Below, in pieces: positions 16,622-24,443 of a stretch of DNA of 64,000 nucleotides. The notes below the pieces were generated by a model, which saw nothing but the letters and a program-made list of their open reading frames with translations, was not told the DNA's origin and did no database searches. The stretch is taken from NCBI RefSeq assembly GCF_006265095.1, contig NZ_VCNK01000001.1, positions 186,001-250,000 on the forward strand, in the 5' to 3' direction. A program made the position numbers and the translations under genes. The DNA comes from Phaeobacter sp. B1627 (GTDB lineage Bacteria; Pseudomonadota; Alphaproteobacteria; Rhodobacterales; Rhodobacteraceae). Each line of letters opens with the position of its first letter. Within the stretch, counting starts at the first letter, position 1.

Positions 16622-17215
16622 ATGGGCGAGATCTCGGAATTAAAACAACAGATTGTTGCTTGCCGCCACTGCGCGGAGCGGTTTGGCTCGACGCAAACCG
16701 CGCATGAGCCGCGTCCGGTTGTCTGGTTCGAAGCTGGGGCGCGGGTGTTGATTGCCGGGCAGGCGCCGGGGCAAAGGGTGTATAAAAGTGGTAAACCGTT
16801 CACCGATCCCTCCGGCGCCCGGCTGCGTGCCTGGCTGGGGATGAGCGAGGCGGACTTCTATGATACCGGGCGTGTGGCGATCGTGCCGATGGCGTTTTGT
16901 TTTCCCGGCTACGACGCCAAGGGCGCGGATTTGCCGCCGCCGCGCGATTGCGGGCGTCTGTGGCATGACCGGGTCATGACGATGCTCAAAGCTGTGCGCC
17001 TGCGGATCGTGGTGGGGGGCCATGCGCATCGCTATCATCTTGGTACCCGCAGCGGGGTGACCGAGACCGTCGCCGGATGGCGGGTGCGGGCGCCGGAGGT
17101 CTTTGCCTTGCCTCATCCGTCCTGGCGCAATACGGCTTGGTTGAAACGCAACCCCTGGTTCGAGGCGGACCTGTTGCCGGAACTGCGCGCCCGGGTGAAA
17201 GAGGTGATGAAATGA
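16622..17215 (+). CDS. Uracil-DNA glycosylase family protein
   Basis: 197 aa. N-terminal 'IVACRHCAERF', then motif A-like 'LIAGQAPGQRVYKSGKPFTD', 'RLRAWLGMSEADFYDTGRVAIVPMAFCFPG', and motif B-like 'FALPHPSWRN'. This is the broad UDG superfamily group annotated as uracil-DNA glycosylase family; activity on uracil is not proven by the motifs. The N-terminal Cys pair alone is not enough for the four-Cys iron-sulfur site of families 4 and 5. Its stop codon overlaps the SseB start (ATGA), so the two are translationally coupled. Confidence 0.85.
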   Translation: MGEISELKQQIVACRHCAERFGSTQTAHEPRPVVWFEAGARVLIAGQAPGQRVYKSGKPFTDPSGARLRAWLGMSEADFYDTGRVAIVPMAFCFPGYDAKGADLPPPRDCGRLWHDRVMTMLKAVRLRIVVGGHAHRYHLGTRSGVTETVAGWRVRAPEVFALPHPSWRNTAWLKRNPWFEADLLPELRARVKEVMK

Positions 17216-18003
17216 CCGAACTGACTGTCCTGGATCAGGCCCATGCGGCCATGGAGGCTGCCCCTGCCGACGATGCGCTGCGCCTGCGCTTCTTCGAGCG
17301 GCTGGCGGACAGTGAGCTGTTCCTTCTTCTGGACAAGGAGCCTGAGGGGGACCGGATCAGCCCGGAGGTTTTTGACACCGGTGACGGGCAATATGTGCTG
17401 GTCTTTGACCGGGAGGAACGGCTGGCGGAGTTCGCCGGTCGTATCGTGCCCTATGCGGCGCTCTCCGGGCGGGGGGTTGCGCAGATGCTGGCGGGGCAGG
17501 GCATCGGCCTCGGGGTGAACCTGGAGGTCGCCCCCTCGTCGATCCTGATCCCGGATACGGCGTTGGGGTGGCTCGCGGAAACGCTGGCGCATGCTCCGGA
17601 TGAGGTTGAGACCGGAATTGCCGAATTGCGACCGCCAAACGGGTTGCCGGAAGCGCTTCTCACGGCTCTGGACGCCAAGCTGGCGACTGCGGCAGGGCTC
17701 GCTCAGAGCGCCTATCTGGTGGCGGTGATCTATGAGAGCGGCGGCCAGGGGCATCTTTTGGCCTTCATCGGCGCGGAAGATGGGGCGCGGGCCGCTTTGG
17801 CAAAAGCGGTGGGGGAGGCGCTGACCTTTTCCGGCATCGAGGCTGGTGCCCTGGATGTCGGTTTTTTCGCCACATCCGACAGGATGGCTGCACGGCTCGC
17901 ACGGGTGGGACTACGCTTTGATCTGCCGCAGAGGCAGGCCGGGCAGGTCTACGCACCGCAGGCGCCGGGATCCGATCCCGACAAGCCGCCACGCCTGAAA
18001 TAG
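17212..18003 (+). CDS. SseB family protein
   Basis: 263 aa. The N-terminal half carries the SseB pattern: 'DALRLRFFERLADSELFLLLDKEP', 'QYVLVFDREERLAEFAG' and 'VNLEVAPSSILIPDTALGWLAETL'. The family is poorly characterised. The start is the ATG overlapping the UDG-family stop codon; the open frame extends upstream only because it runs through that gene. The hydrophilic tail 'QAPGSDPDKPPRLK' is probably disordered. Confidence 0.85.
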   Translation: MTELTVLDQAHAAMEAAPADDALRLRFFERLADSELFLLLDKEPEGDRISPEVFDTGDGQYVLVFDREERLAEFAGRIVPYAALSGRGVAQMLAGQGIGLGVNLEVAPSSILIPDTALGWLAETLAHAPDEVETGIAELRPPNGLPEALLTALDAKLATAAGLAQSAYLVAVIYESGGQGHLLAFIGAEDGARAALAKAVGEALTFSGIEAGALDVGFFATSDRMAARLARVGLRFDLPQRQAGQVYAPQAPGSDPDKPPRLK

Positions 18004-18063
18004 ATCGACCTCTTCTGTTGCGGTTTCTGCCGTTAAAGTCTCTCCCGTTTCGCTGGCCGAAGC

Positions 18064-18237
18064 GCTCCCGCCCGTCCCTCTGACCGCTTCTGCGAAGCGC
18101 TCAGGGGCCGGTTGGGCATGGCGCCGGGCCTTGGAAAGGCCCGGCGCCGCATCCTGCCCCCGCGAGGGGGCAGGATGCCCGGCCCAAGGCCGCCAAGGGG
18201 GATCGCCGCAAGGCGATGCACCTGCGGGCGCGGGAGC
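18064..18237. repeat. Modular hairpin element, family A copy 2
   Basis: Ends GCTCCCGCCCG ... GCGCGGGAGC, an imperfect inverted repeat. Internal parts: GCGCTCAGGGGCCGGTTGGGC, then hairpins GGCGCCGGGCC/GGCCCGGCGCC (about 18121-18147) and GCATCCTGCCCCC/GGGGGCAGGATGC (about 18149-18179). It fills the convergent gap (18004-18331) between the SseB and YghU-type genes; nothing else is visible in that gap. Confidence 0.75.
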
Positions 18238-18331
18238 TCTCCCGTTGTCTGAGTCTGATCCGTGGGCCTTATCCGCCGAGAATCGCGCCGGATAGTCACG
18301 GCGCAAACCTGGGGCGCATTCCCGGAGGGAG

Positions 18332-19210
18332 CTATTCTGCTTCCACTGGTTCCAGTTTGTCCTGGGTGCGGGTGTCAAAGTCAGAGGCCGCGTGGCGCTC
18401 GCGCAGCTGTGCGGACAGTTCGCCGAAGGAGCGGTTCACCATGCGACCGCGCTGTACAGCCGGGCGCGCATCGATGGCTTTGGCCCAACGCATCACATGC
18501 TCGTAGCTTTCGACATCCAGGAACTCTGCGGCGTCGTAAAGACGACCAAGAACCAACTGGCCATACCAGGGCCAGATCGCCATATCGGCGATGGAGTAGT
18601 CTTCGCCCGCGATATAGGTTTTTTCCGCCAGCTCCCGGTTCAGAACATCCAGCTGACGCTTGGCCTCCATCGAGAACCGGTTGATCGCATATTCGAACTT
18701 CTCCGGCGCATAGGCATAGAAATGGCCAAAGCCGCCGCCGAGGTAGGGCGCAGAGCCCATTTGCCAGAACACCCAGTTCAGCACCTCAGTGCGGGCAGGA
18801 CCGTCCTTGGGCAGAAAGTGGCCAAATTTCTCTGCAAGATGCATCAGAATGGAGGCGCTCTCAAACACCCGCACCGGGGCGTCGCCGGAGCGGTCCTGCA
18901 GCGCGGGGATCTTTGAATTCGGGTTGATTCCGACAAAACCAGAGCCGAACTGATCGCCCTCTCCAATATTGATGAGCCAGGCATCATACTCGGCTTCCTT
19001 GACGCCGAGGGCCAGAAGCTCCTCCAGCATCACGGTGACCTTGACGCCGTTGGGGGTCGCCAGGGAGTAGAGTTGGAGCGGATGCTCTCCGACGGGCAGC
19101 TCCTTGTCCTGGGTGGCGCCGGCAATGGGGCGGTTGATGGCGGCGAACCGGCCGCCGCTGTCCTGCTCCCAGGTCCAGACCTTCGGAGGTGTATAGGTCG
19201 TATCGCTCAT
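18332..19210 (-). CDS. yghU: Glutathione-dependent disulfide-bond oxidoreductase, YghU-type GST
   Basis: 292 aa, matching YghU length. 'PKVWTWEQDSGGRFAAINRPIAG' is the typical N-terminal extension; the thioredoxin-fold part contains 'YSLATPNGVKVTVMLEELL' and 'NPNSKIPALQDR'; the helical GST domain contains 'QMGSAPYLGGGFGHFYAYAPEK' and 'YSIADMAIWPWY'. Known relatives bind two glutathiones and reduce disulfides and peroxides. GAAGAAGAGG upstream supports the start. Confidence 0.93.
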   Translation of the reverse strand: MSDTTYTPPKVWTWEQDSGGRFAAINRPIAGATQDKELPVGEHPLQLYSLATPNGVKVTVMLEELLALGVKEAEYDAWLINIGEGDQFGSGFVGINPNSKIPALQDRSGDAPVRVFESASILMHLAEKFGHFLPKDGPARTEVLNWVFWQMGSAPYLGGGFGHFYAYAPEKFEYAINRFSMEAKRQLDVLNRELAEKTYIAGEDYSIADMAIWPWYGQLVLGRLYDAAEFLDVESYEHVMRWAKAIDARPAVQRGRMVNRSFGELSAQLRERHAASDFDTRTQDKLEPVEAE

Positions 19211-19492
19211 GGGGGGCCTCTTCTTCTTTCCGTGTCAGAATTCTGTGATGCTGCCATTTTGGAAACGGCGCGTCCTTTTCAGGTAGGGACGATAGCCAAA
19301 ATTCCAATGACTGGAAGGTCTGTCGGGTAAATTTTCCTGCTCGCGGCGCGCGCAGGGCGCCGCACTGGCAGAAAACACGCGAAAACACGCCCTGACCGCC
19401 CCGGCTTTGGCGACACGCTGGCTTGTGTGGTTTTCATTTCCGCAGGGGCCGTTATGTATGGGGGAGACCCCTCAAACCTGACTGGATCCCAC

Positions 19493-20254
19493 ATGCCCAA
19501 CAGCGACAAGCCCCCCCTTCTGGCGGTTCTGATCGACGCGGACAATATCTCGGCCAAATACGGCGAGGCCATGTTCGAGGAGATCGCCTCGCTCGGTGAG
19601 GCCAGCATCCGGCGCATCTACGGTGATTTCTCCGGCGGCGGACCGCAGGGCTGGAGCAAGGATCGCCTGGCAGCCCTGGCGATCGTTCCGCATCAGCAAT
19701 TCGCAAATACCACCGGCAAGAACGCGTCGGATATTGCGCTGGTCATCGACGCGATGGACATTCTGCATTCCGGCCGGTTCGACGGCTTCGTCCTGATTTC
19801 GTCGGACAGCGATTTTACCCGACTGGCGAGCCGCATCCGGGAACAGGGGCTGGATGTATACGGCATGGGGATGCGCAAGACTCCGGCGGCCTTTGTGCGG
19901 GCCTGCAAGCGGTTCATCTATGTGGAAAACCTGCTCAAAGAGGCCGCCCCTGCCAAACCGCGCGGCGCTGCGAAACCCAAGGTGACAGAGCAGACCGCTG
20001 CTCCGCAGGACGATCAGGCTCCGGCTGAACTGGAAGATCCGCAGAAACTGGTGCTGCGGGCGATGGACACGATCAGTCAGGAAGACGAATGGTTCTCGCT
20101 CGGGCAAATCGGGCAGTATATCACCGCAGCCTCTCCGGATTTCGACACCCGCAGTTACGGCAAGCAAAAACTGTCTGACCTGATCGCGACCATGAAAATC
20201 CTCGAAACCAAACGCGGCGAAGGCAATCAGATCGTTGTGCGAAGGCTCGACTGA
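19493..20254 (+). CDS. NYN-domain protein with C-terminal OST-HTH/LOTUS domain
   Basis: 253 aa. The NYN (PIN-like) ribonuclease fold is clear: 'LLAVLIDADNIS' (D15, D17), 'GKNASDIALVIDAMD' and 'GFVLISSDSDFTRLA' supply the acidic cluster. A Pro/Ala-rich linker (about 160-185) leads to a LOTUS-like winged helix, 'DEWFSLGQIGQYI...YGKQKLSDLIATMKI', which in other proteins binds RNA. A role in RNA cleavage or turnover is inferred. The start is uncertain: an in-frame ATG at 19454 would add 13 residues, and neither has a strong Shine-Dalgarno. The DUF4260 gene overlaps its stop by one base. Confidence 0.88.
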   Translation: MPNSDKPPLLAVLIDADNISAKYGEAMFEEIASLGEASIRRIYGDFSGGGPQGWSKDRLAALAIVPHQQFANTTGKNASDIALVIDAMDILHSGRFDGFVLISSDSDFTRLASRIREQGLDVYGMGMRKTPAAFVRACKRFIYVENLLKEAAPAKPRGAAKPKVTEQTAAPQDDQAPAELEDPQKLVLRAMDTISQEDEWFSLGQIGQYITAASPDFDTRSYGKQKLSDLIATMKILETKRGEGNQIVVRRLD

Positions 20255-20640
20255 TGGAGCGTGCGAGGGCATTGGTGCTGTGGCAAAAGGCCGAAGGGGC
20301 TGTGTTGTGTGCGGTCGGGATCTGGCTTTTTTCCGGGGCGGAGGCCGTCCTGCCGCTCTGGGCGGCGATATTGGTGTTCCTCGCGCCCGATCTGAGCTTT
20401 CTCGCCTATGTGGCGGGCCGCCGAGTCGGCGCCTTTTGTTACAATCTGGTCCATCTCTATGCGTTTGGCGCGTTGGCGCTGGCGATCGGGCATCTGCAGG
20501 ATGTGCCGCTGCTGTGGGAACTCGGGGCCCTCTGGCTGGCGCATTCGGGTGTCGACCGCATGCTGGGATATGGGCTCAAGTCACCGCAAGGCTTTGAATT
20601 TACGCATCTTGGCCGGGTTGGGCGCAACCGGGACGCCTGA
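20254..20640 (+). CDS. DUF4260 family membrane protein
   Basis: 128 aa with about four hydrophobic helices. 'LVFLAPDLSFLAYVAGRRVGAFCYNLVHLY' and 'LWLAHSGVDRMLGYGLKSPQGFEFTHLG' are the DUF4260 blocks. Function unknown. The ATG shares its A with the NYN gene's TGA, so translation is coupled; this ties an unknown membrane protein to a predicted RNase. Confidence 0.87.
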   Translation: MERARALVLWQKAEGAVLCAVGIWLFSGAEAVLPLWAAILVFLAPDLSFLAYVAGRRVGAFCYNLVHLYAFGALALAIGHLQDVPLLWELGALWLAHSGVDRMLGYGLKSPQGFEFTHLGRVGRNRDA

Positions 20641-20848
20641 TGCCCGCGCGCCGGGCCCCCACAATCCGCCACCTCACACTGCGGTCACGCAGGCTCCGCC
20701 CGCAACACAGAGCCGTGAGAGCCGGTTCGCAAATCGCCCGGGGCCGGTATCTTCATCCCCGGCTCCTGCGGTTGGCGCAGGGCCCTTCAGTAGATGACGT
20801 GCGGCGCACCAAGGGGGTCCCATGGGCACGCAACGAGAGGATTTTCCG

Positions 20849-21367
20849 ATGAAACACTTTGCTTTGGCTGCGGTGATGGCTTTGTCCTTCGGCGGGGCGG
20901 CCCTTGCGGGCGAGCAGTATGTCGATGAAACCGGTTTTGCCGTATCGGGTTACGACGTGGTGGCCTATCGCGCGCTGCCGCAGGCGCCGGTCGGTCATGC
21001 GCAGCCGGCGGCCGTTCCGGGGCAGGCGGATATCACCGCGACCCACAACGGAGCGACCTTTGCCTTCGCAAGCGAGGAAAACCGCGCCGCCTTCCTGGAA
21101 GATCCGGACTATTATCTGCCGCAATACGATGGGCATTGCGCCTATGGTGTGGCCAAGGGCGGCAAGGTGCCGGGCAATCCGAACCTGTGGCGCATTGTCG
21201 ATGACAAGCTCTATCTGAATATCACCAAGAACGTGGTGGGGTTCTGGGAGGAGGATATTCCCGGCAACCTGAACCTGTCTCAGGGCAACTGGCCGAGCCT
21301 CGATCCGCAACCCGCGTCGACAAGGACCATTCCGGATTTTTCATCCCCGGCCCCTGAAAAAGGCTGA
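20849..21367 (+). CDS. YHS domain-containing exported protein
   Basis: 172 aa. A Sec signal peptide 'MKHFALAAVMALSFGGAALAG' is followed by the YHS start 'FAVSGYDVVAYRALPQAPVGH'. 'FASEENRAAFLEDPDYYLPQYDGHCAYGVAKG' and 'LYLNITKNVVGFWEEDIPGNL' also fit this exported YHS group. YHS modules are often metal-associated, but no metal is established here. GAGAGG upstream supports the ATG at 20849 rather than the frame start at 20822. It converges on gcrA across a shared terminator. Confidence 0.88.
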   Translation: MKHFALAAVMALSFGGAALAGEQYVDETGFAVSGYDVVAYRALPQAPVGHAQPAAVPGQADITATHNGATFAFASEENRAAFLEDPDYYLPQYDGHCAYGVAKGGKVPGNPNLWRIVDDKLYLNITKNVVGFWEEDIPGNLNLSQGNWPSLDPQPASTRTIPDFSSPAPEKG

Positions 21368-21424
21368 GCAGAGGCCTGTGTCTCTTCATGACAGGGACGG
21401 GGCTTGCAGGTTCAAAAATAAAAA

Positions 21425-21456
21425 GCCCCGGGCCAATCGCTGGTCCGGGGTCTTTT
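21425..21456. terminator. Bidirectional terminator between YHS gene and gcrA
   Basis: CCCCGGGCCA pairs with TGGTCCGGGG (10 bp, one G-U). TCTTTT follows on the plus strand and AAAATAAAAAG precedes, giving a T-run for the minus strand as well. Confidence 0.85.
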
Positions 21457-21497
21457 GGTCAAGAGACGAGCGGGGCGGGCTGCCCGGCCAACACGGC

Positions 21498-22094
21498 TCA
21501 GCGTTTGCGTTCGCGCCGCGAGCTCATTGGCTGGAACGCCACGCCGACATGGGCATCGCAATAGGGTTTGCCCTGCTGCACCGGCAGACCACAGAACCAG
21601 AAATCCTCTGTCGCGGGATCGCCGACCGGCCATTTGCACGTGCGCTCTGTCAATTCCATCAAGGTCAGGCGTTTGGCCTTCTTCTCGATCTCATTGACCT
21701 TGGCAAGTGCCTCGGGGCTGATTTCATTGGCCGAGGGCTGCGGCGGGAGCGGTTGGCCTGCCGGAATGATCTGCTTGCGCGCAGGCACCGAAGGTTTGGC
21801 TTCGGCGGCTGTTGCGGAGGGAGCGGTCGCCGCAGGCTCCGGGGTCGGGGGGCGTGCCGGTTCCGTCTTCGGCTGCGCCTTTGGTTTTGGCGCGGGCTTC
21901 GGCGCGGGCTTTTCCTTCGGCTCGGCTGCCGCTTTTGCGCTGCCGGTGGTGCGGTTGGACAGACCGAGACGATGGACCTTGCCGATGACCGCATTGCGGG
22001 TCACGCCACCGAGTTCTTTTGCGATCTGACTGGCCGACTGGCCTTCGCCCCACATTTTCTTGAGCAGTTCGACGCGCTCGTCTGTCCAGGACAT
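21498..22094 (-). CDS. gcrA: GcrA cell-cycle regulator
   Basis: 198 aa. The N terminus 'MSWTDERVELLKKMWGEGQSASQIAKELGGVTRNAVIGKVHRLGLSNR' is the GcrA helix-turn-helix that works with RNA polymerase sigma-70 at promoters carrying CcrM-methylated GANTC sites. A Pro/Ala/Lys-rich linker follows, and the C-terminal domain 'ERTCKWPVGDPATEDFWFCGLP' binds the polymerase in relatives. The ATG at 22094 has GAAAGG upstream; the frame start at 22154 would add unrelated residues. I see no GANTC site in its own upstream interval. Confidence 0.96.
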   Translation of the reverse strand: MSWTDERVELLKKMWGEGQSASQIAKELGGVTRNAVIGKVHRLGLSNRTTGSAKAAAEPKEKPAPKPAPKPKAQPKTEPARPPTPEPAATAPSATAAEAKPSVPARKQIIPAGQPLPPQPSANEISPEALAKVNEIEKKAKRLTLMELTERTCKWPVGDPATEDFWFCGLPVQQGKPYCDAHVGVAFQPMSSRRERKR

Positions 22095-22284
22095 TAGGTG
22101 CCTTTCAAAGCTAATAGCGGCCTCAAGAAACCTGTGGCCGCCATCGAATTCCAAGTTCTCGCCCTATATTAATTACTGGCGGGCGAGATACAAGTCATGA
22201 ACGCGGGTGCTGTTGGGGAAGATCAGCAGCTTGCATCCGACTGTTCAGCCTATATGCATGCAATATATTAAAAAAGAGGGTGGC

Positions 22285-23109
22285 ATGTCCGACAACAGCA
22301 CAGAGGCGAGCTTTCACATTGCAGTTGGGGAGCGTCGGTTCGGTCGCGTGAACTGGCTGGGTCTCAGGACGCTGGCGGGGCGCGAGGTGACGCGCTTCCT
22401 GGTGGTCTATACGCAGACCTTGCTGGCGCCGATGGTCACGGCCGCGTTGTTTCTGCTCATCTTCAACATCGCGATCGGCCCGCAGCGGGGCGATGTGATG
22501 GGCGTAAGCTTCATGTCCTTTCTGGCGCCGGGGATCATGATGATGACGGTGATCCAGAATGCATTCGCCAACAGTTCGTCCTCGATCGTGATTTCAAAGG
22601 TGCAGGGCAATATTGTCGATACGCTCATGCCGCCCTTGTCCGGGCTGGAAATTCTCCTTGGGTATCTGGCGGGTGCCGTGGTGCGGGGCACGCTGGTTGC
22701 CTTGGGAATCGGGCTGGGTCTGGTCCTGTTTCTCGGTCTGGTGCCTGCCCATCCGCTGATCGCGCTGGGTTTCATCGTTCTGGGCGCGGCCTTCCTCGGC
22801 GGGGTGGGCATTGTGGCGGGGGTTTTTGCGGAAAAATTCGACCAGATGGCGGCAATCACCAACTTCATCGTGACACCGCTCGCGTTCTTGTCAGGCACGT
22901 TCTATTCGGTCGAGGCGTTGCCACCGGTCCTGCATGCGATTTCGCACGTGAACCCGGTGTTCTATCTGATCGACGGGGTGCGCTATGGCATGATCGGCGT
23001 GTCTGACAGCAACCCGGCCGTGGGCGCGCTGATTTGCGTGGCGGCCACGGTTTCGGTTGCAGCCGTCGCCTGGCAGATGCTGCGTACTGGATATCGGTTG
23101 AAGGACTGA
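22285..23109 (+). CDS. ABC-2 type transporter permease without adjacent ATPase
   Basis: 274 aa with six hydrophobic segments. 'GREVTRFLVVYTQTLLAPMVTAALFLLIF', 'FLAPGIMMMTVIQNAFANSSSSIVISKVQGNIVDTLMPPLS' and 'FLSGTFYSVEALPPVLHAISHVNPVFYLIDGVRYGMIG' mark the YadH/NodJ-like drug or polysaccharide exporter group. No ATP-binding subunit is adjacent; the nearest unpaired exporter ATPase in the window is the kpsT-like gene 6 kb away. AGAGGG before the ATG at 22285 decides the start. Confidence 0.9.
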   Translation: MSDNSTEASFHIAVGERRFGRVNWLGLRTLAGREVTRFLVVYTQTLLAPMVTAALFLLIFNIAIGPQRGDVMGVSFMSFLAPGIMMMTVIQNAFANSSSSIVISKVQGNIVDTLMPPLSGLEILLGYLAGAVVRGTLVALGIGLGLVLFLGLVPAHPLIALGFIVLGAAFLGGVGIVAGVFAEKFDQMAAITNFIVTPLAFLSGTFYSVEALPPVLHAISHVNPVFYLIDGVRYGMIGVSDSNPAVGALICVAATVSVAAVAWQMLRTGYRLKD

Positions 23110-23113
23110 CCGC

Positions 23114-24028
23114 TCAGGGCGCCGGGCGGCGTTGGGTGACGGTTGGTCGTTTGCCATTCACCGTCTCGCGCCAGGCCAAAAGCCCGGCTCCGGACAGAAT
23201 GATACCCGCGCCCAACAGGGTGATCACATCCGGGATCACCGCAAAGATCGCCGCATCGTACAGGGCTGCAAACACCAGTGTGGCATAGGAAAAAGGCGCG
23301 ACATAGGACGCATCGGCCCGCGCCATTCCATTGATGAAGCAGGCCTGCGCGCAGGCCATGAACGCCCCGAGCGCCGCCAGGGCACCCCATTGTGGCAAAG
23401 TCGGCATCTGCCAGACTGCGAGGGCGGCCAGGCTGGCGATGATCATGCCGATCAGGTTGTTCACCCAGAGCACCTGCAGCGGCGGCTCGCGCCCGGCAAG
23501 TTTCTTGATGAAAATCAGCTCCGCCCCCATCGCCAGCGCAGCCCCTAGGGCCAGCAGCGCCGCGGGTTGAAAGCTCTCCGGGGTGGGGCGCAGCAGGACC
23601 ATCGCTCCGCCCAGCGCAATGACCGCCGCCAGCCAGCGCCAGGGGCCGACCTTTTCCCCCAGGAGCGGGATCGCCAGCATCATACCGATCACCGGGTTGA
23701 GAAAGGAAATCGCCGTCGCATCCGCCAGTGGAATGAAGGCAACAGAGGCAAACATCAGCGTCACGCCACCCCAGCCGAAGGTGGATCTGCCGATATGGAG
23801 CGGCAGGTTGGGCGCGCGGATCTGCTGCCGCCGGGCCGCAACGGCCATGGAAATCCCGATGAAGGCAAACACAAACCGGCCCTGGCTGATCTGCAGCGCA
23901 TGCAAGGGCGGCCCCAGAGTATCGGTCCCGAGCGATTTTGCCAGCAATGTGGTGGCGGCAATGAATACCGTAGCCAGCAGGATCAGCGCTGCGGCCAAGG
24001 GAGGATTCTGTTGGGTCTCATGCGTCAT
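23114..24028 (-). CDS. EamA/DMT-family transporter
   Basis: 304 aa with about ten hydrophobic helices in two EamA repeats, e.g. 'FIPLADATAISFLNPVIGMMLAIPLLGEKVGPWRWLAAVIALGGAMVLL' and, in the second half, 'ASYVAPFSYATLVFAALYDAAIFAVIPDVITLLGAGIILSGAGLLAWRE'. It is an inner-membrane metabolite exporter by family; the substrate is unknown. It converges on the ABC-2 permease gene with only 4 bases between stop codons. The start at 24028 removes a 14-residue Arg/Cys-rich extension. Confidence 0.9.
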   Translation of the reverse strand: MTHETQQNPPLAAALILLATVFIAATTLLAKSLGTDTLGPPLHALQISQGRFVFAFIGISMAVAARRQQIRAPNLPLHIGRSTFGWGGVTLMFASVAFIPLADATAISFLNPVIGMMLAIPLLGEKVGPWRWLAAVIALGGAMVLLRPTPESFQPAALLALGAALAMGAELIFIKKLAGREPPLQVLWVNNLIGMIIASLAALAVWQMPTLPQWGALAALGAFMACAQACFINGMARADASYVAPFSYATLVFAALYDAAIFAVIPDVITLLGAGIILSGAGLLAWRETVNGKRPTVTQRRPAP

Positions 24029-24443
24029 GACAGCAGCGGTGCGACAGCAGGGCCGCAAAGGCAAGGCCAAACACCGCGCCGCGTGCCGGAGTTTTCAGGC
24101 AGTATCAGATGCAGATGCGCCTTTTTGAGTGGTCGGATGTGCCAAAGGGGGTTTTCACCGCCCGATTCCTCCGTTATGGACGCTCACTATGATCAAACAC
24201 GCATCTCTCATGTCTGCGCGACGCCGACGCCAATGTGCCTGAACCACTGCTGAACGCAGTGCCATTGACGCAGTGCTTTTGATCCTGCCCGCCCGCTCCT
24301 GACATCCCTTGATCCCAGACAGGCGCGGCGTATCCTTCCAACCTCACTTCCCGTCTCTGTTGTGCGATTGTTGACCAAAGCCCCGCAGTGGGGCACAGAT
24401 TTGGTTCTGACCTTCCGCAAAGACCCTGCAAAGGATGATCCCG
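24029..24443. promoter_or_regulatory. Divergent upstream region of eamA-like and argD with hairpins in the argD leader
   Basis: 415 bases without a convincing gene. Two structures stand out. At 24245-24280, CACTGC can pair with either of two GCAGTG copies, the second followed by CTTTT. At 24374-24405, ACCAAAGCCCC pairs with GGGGC and TTTGGT around a five-base bulge, 39 bases before the argD start. These could be leader structures, but no leader peptide or known riboswitch is evident. Confidence 0.35.
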
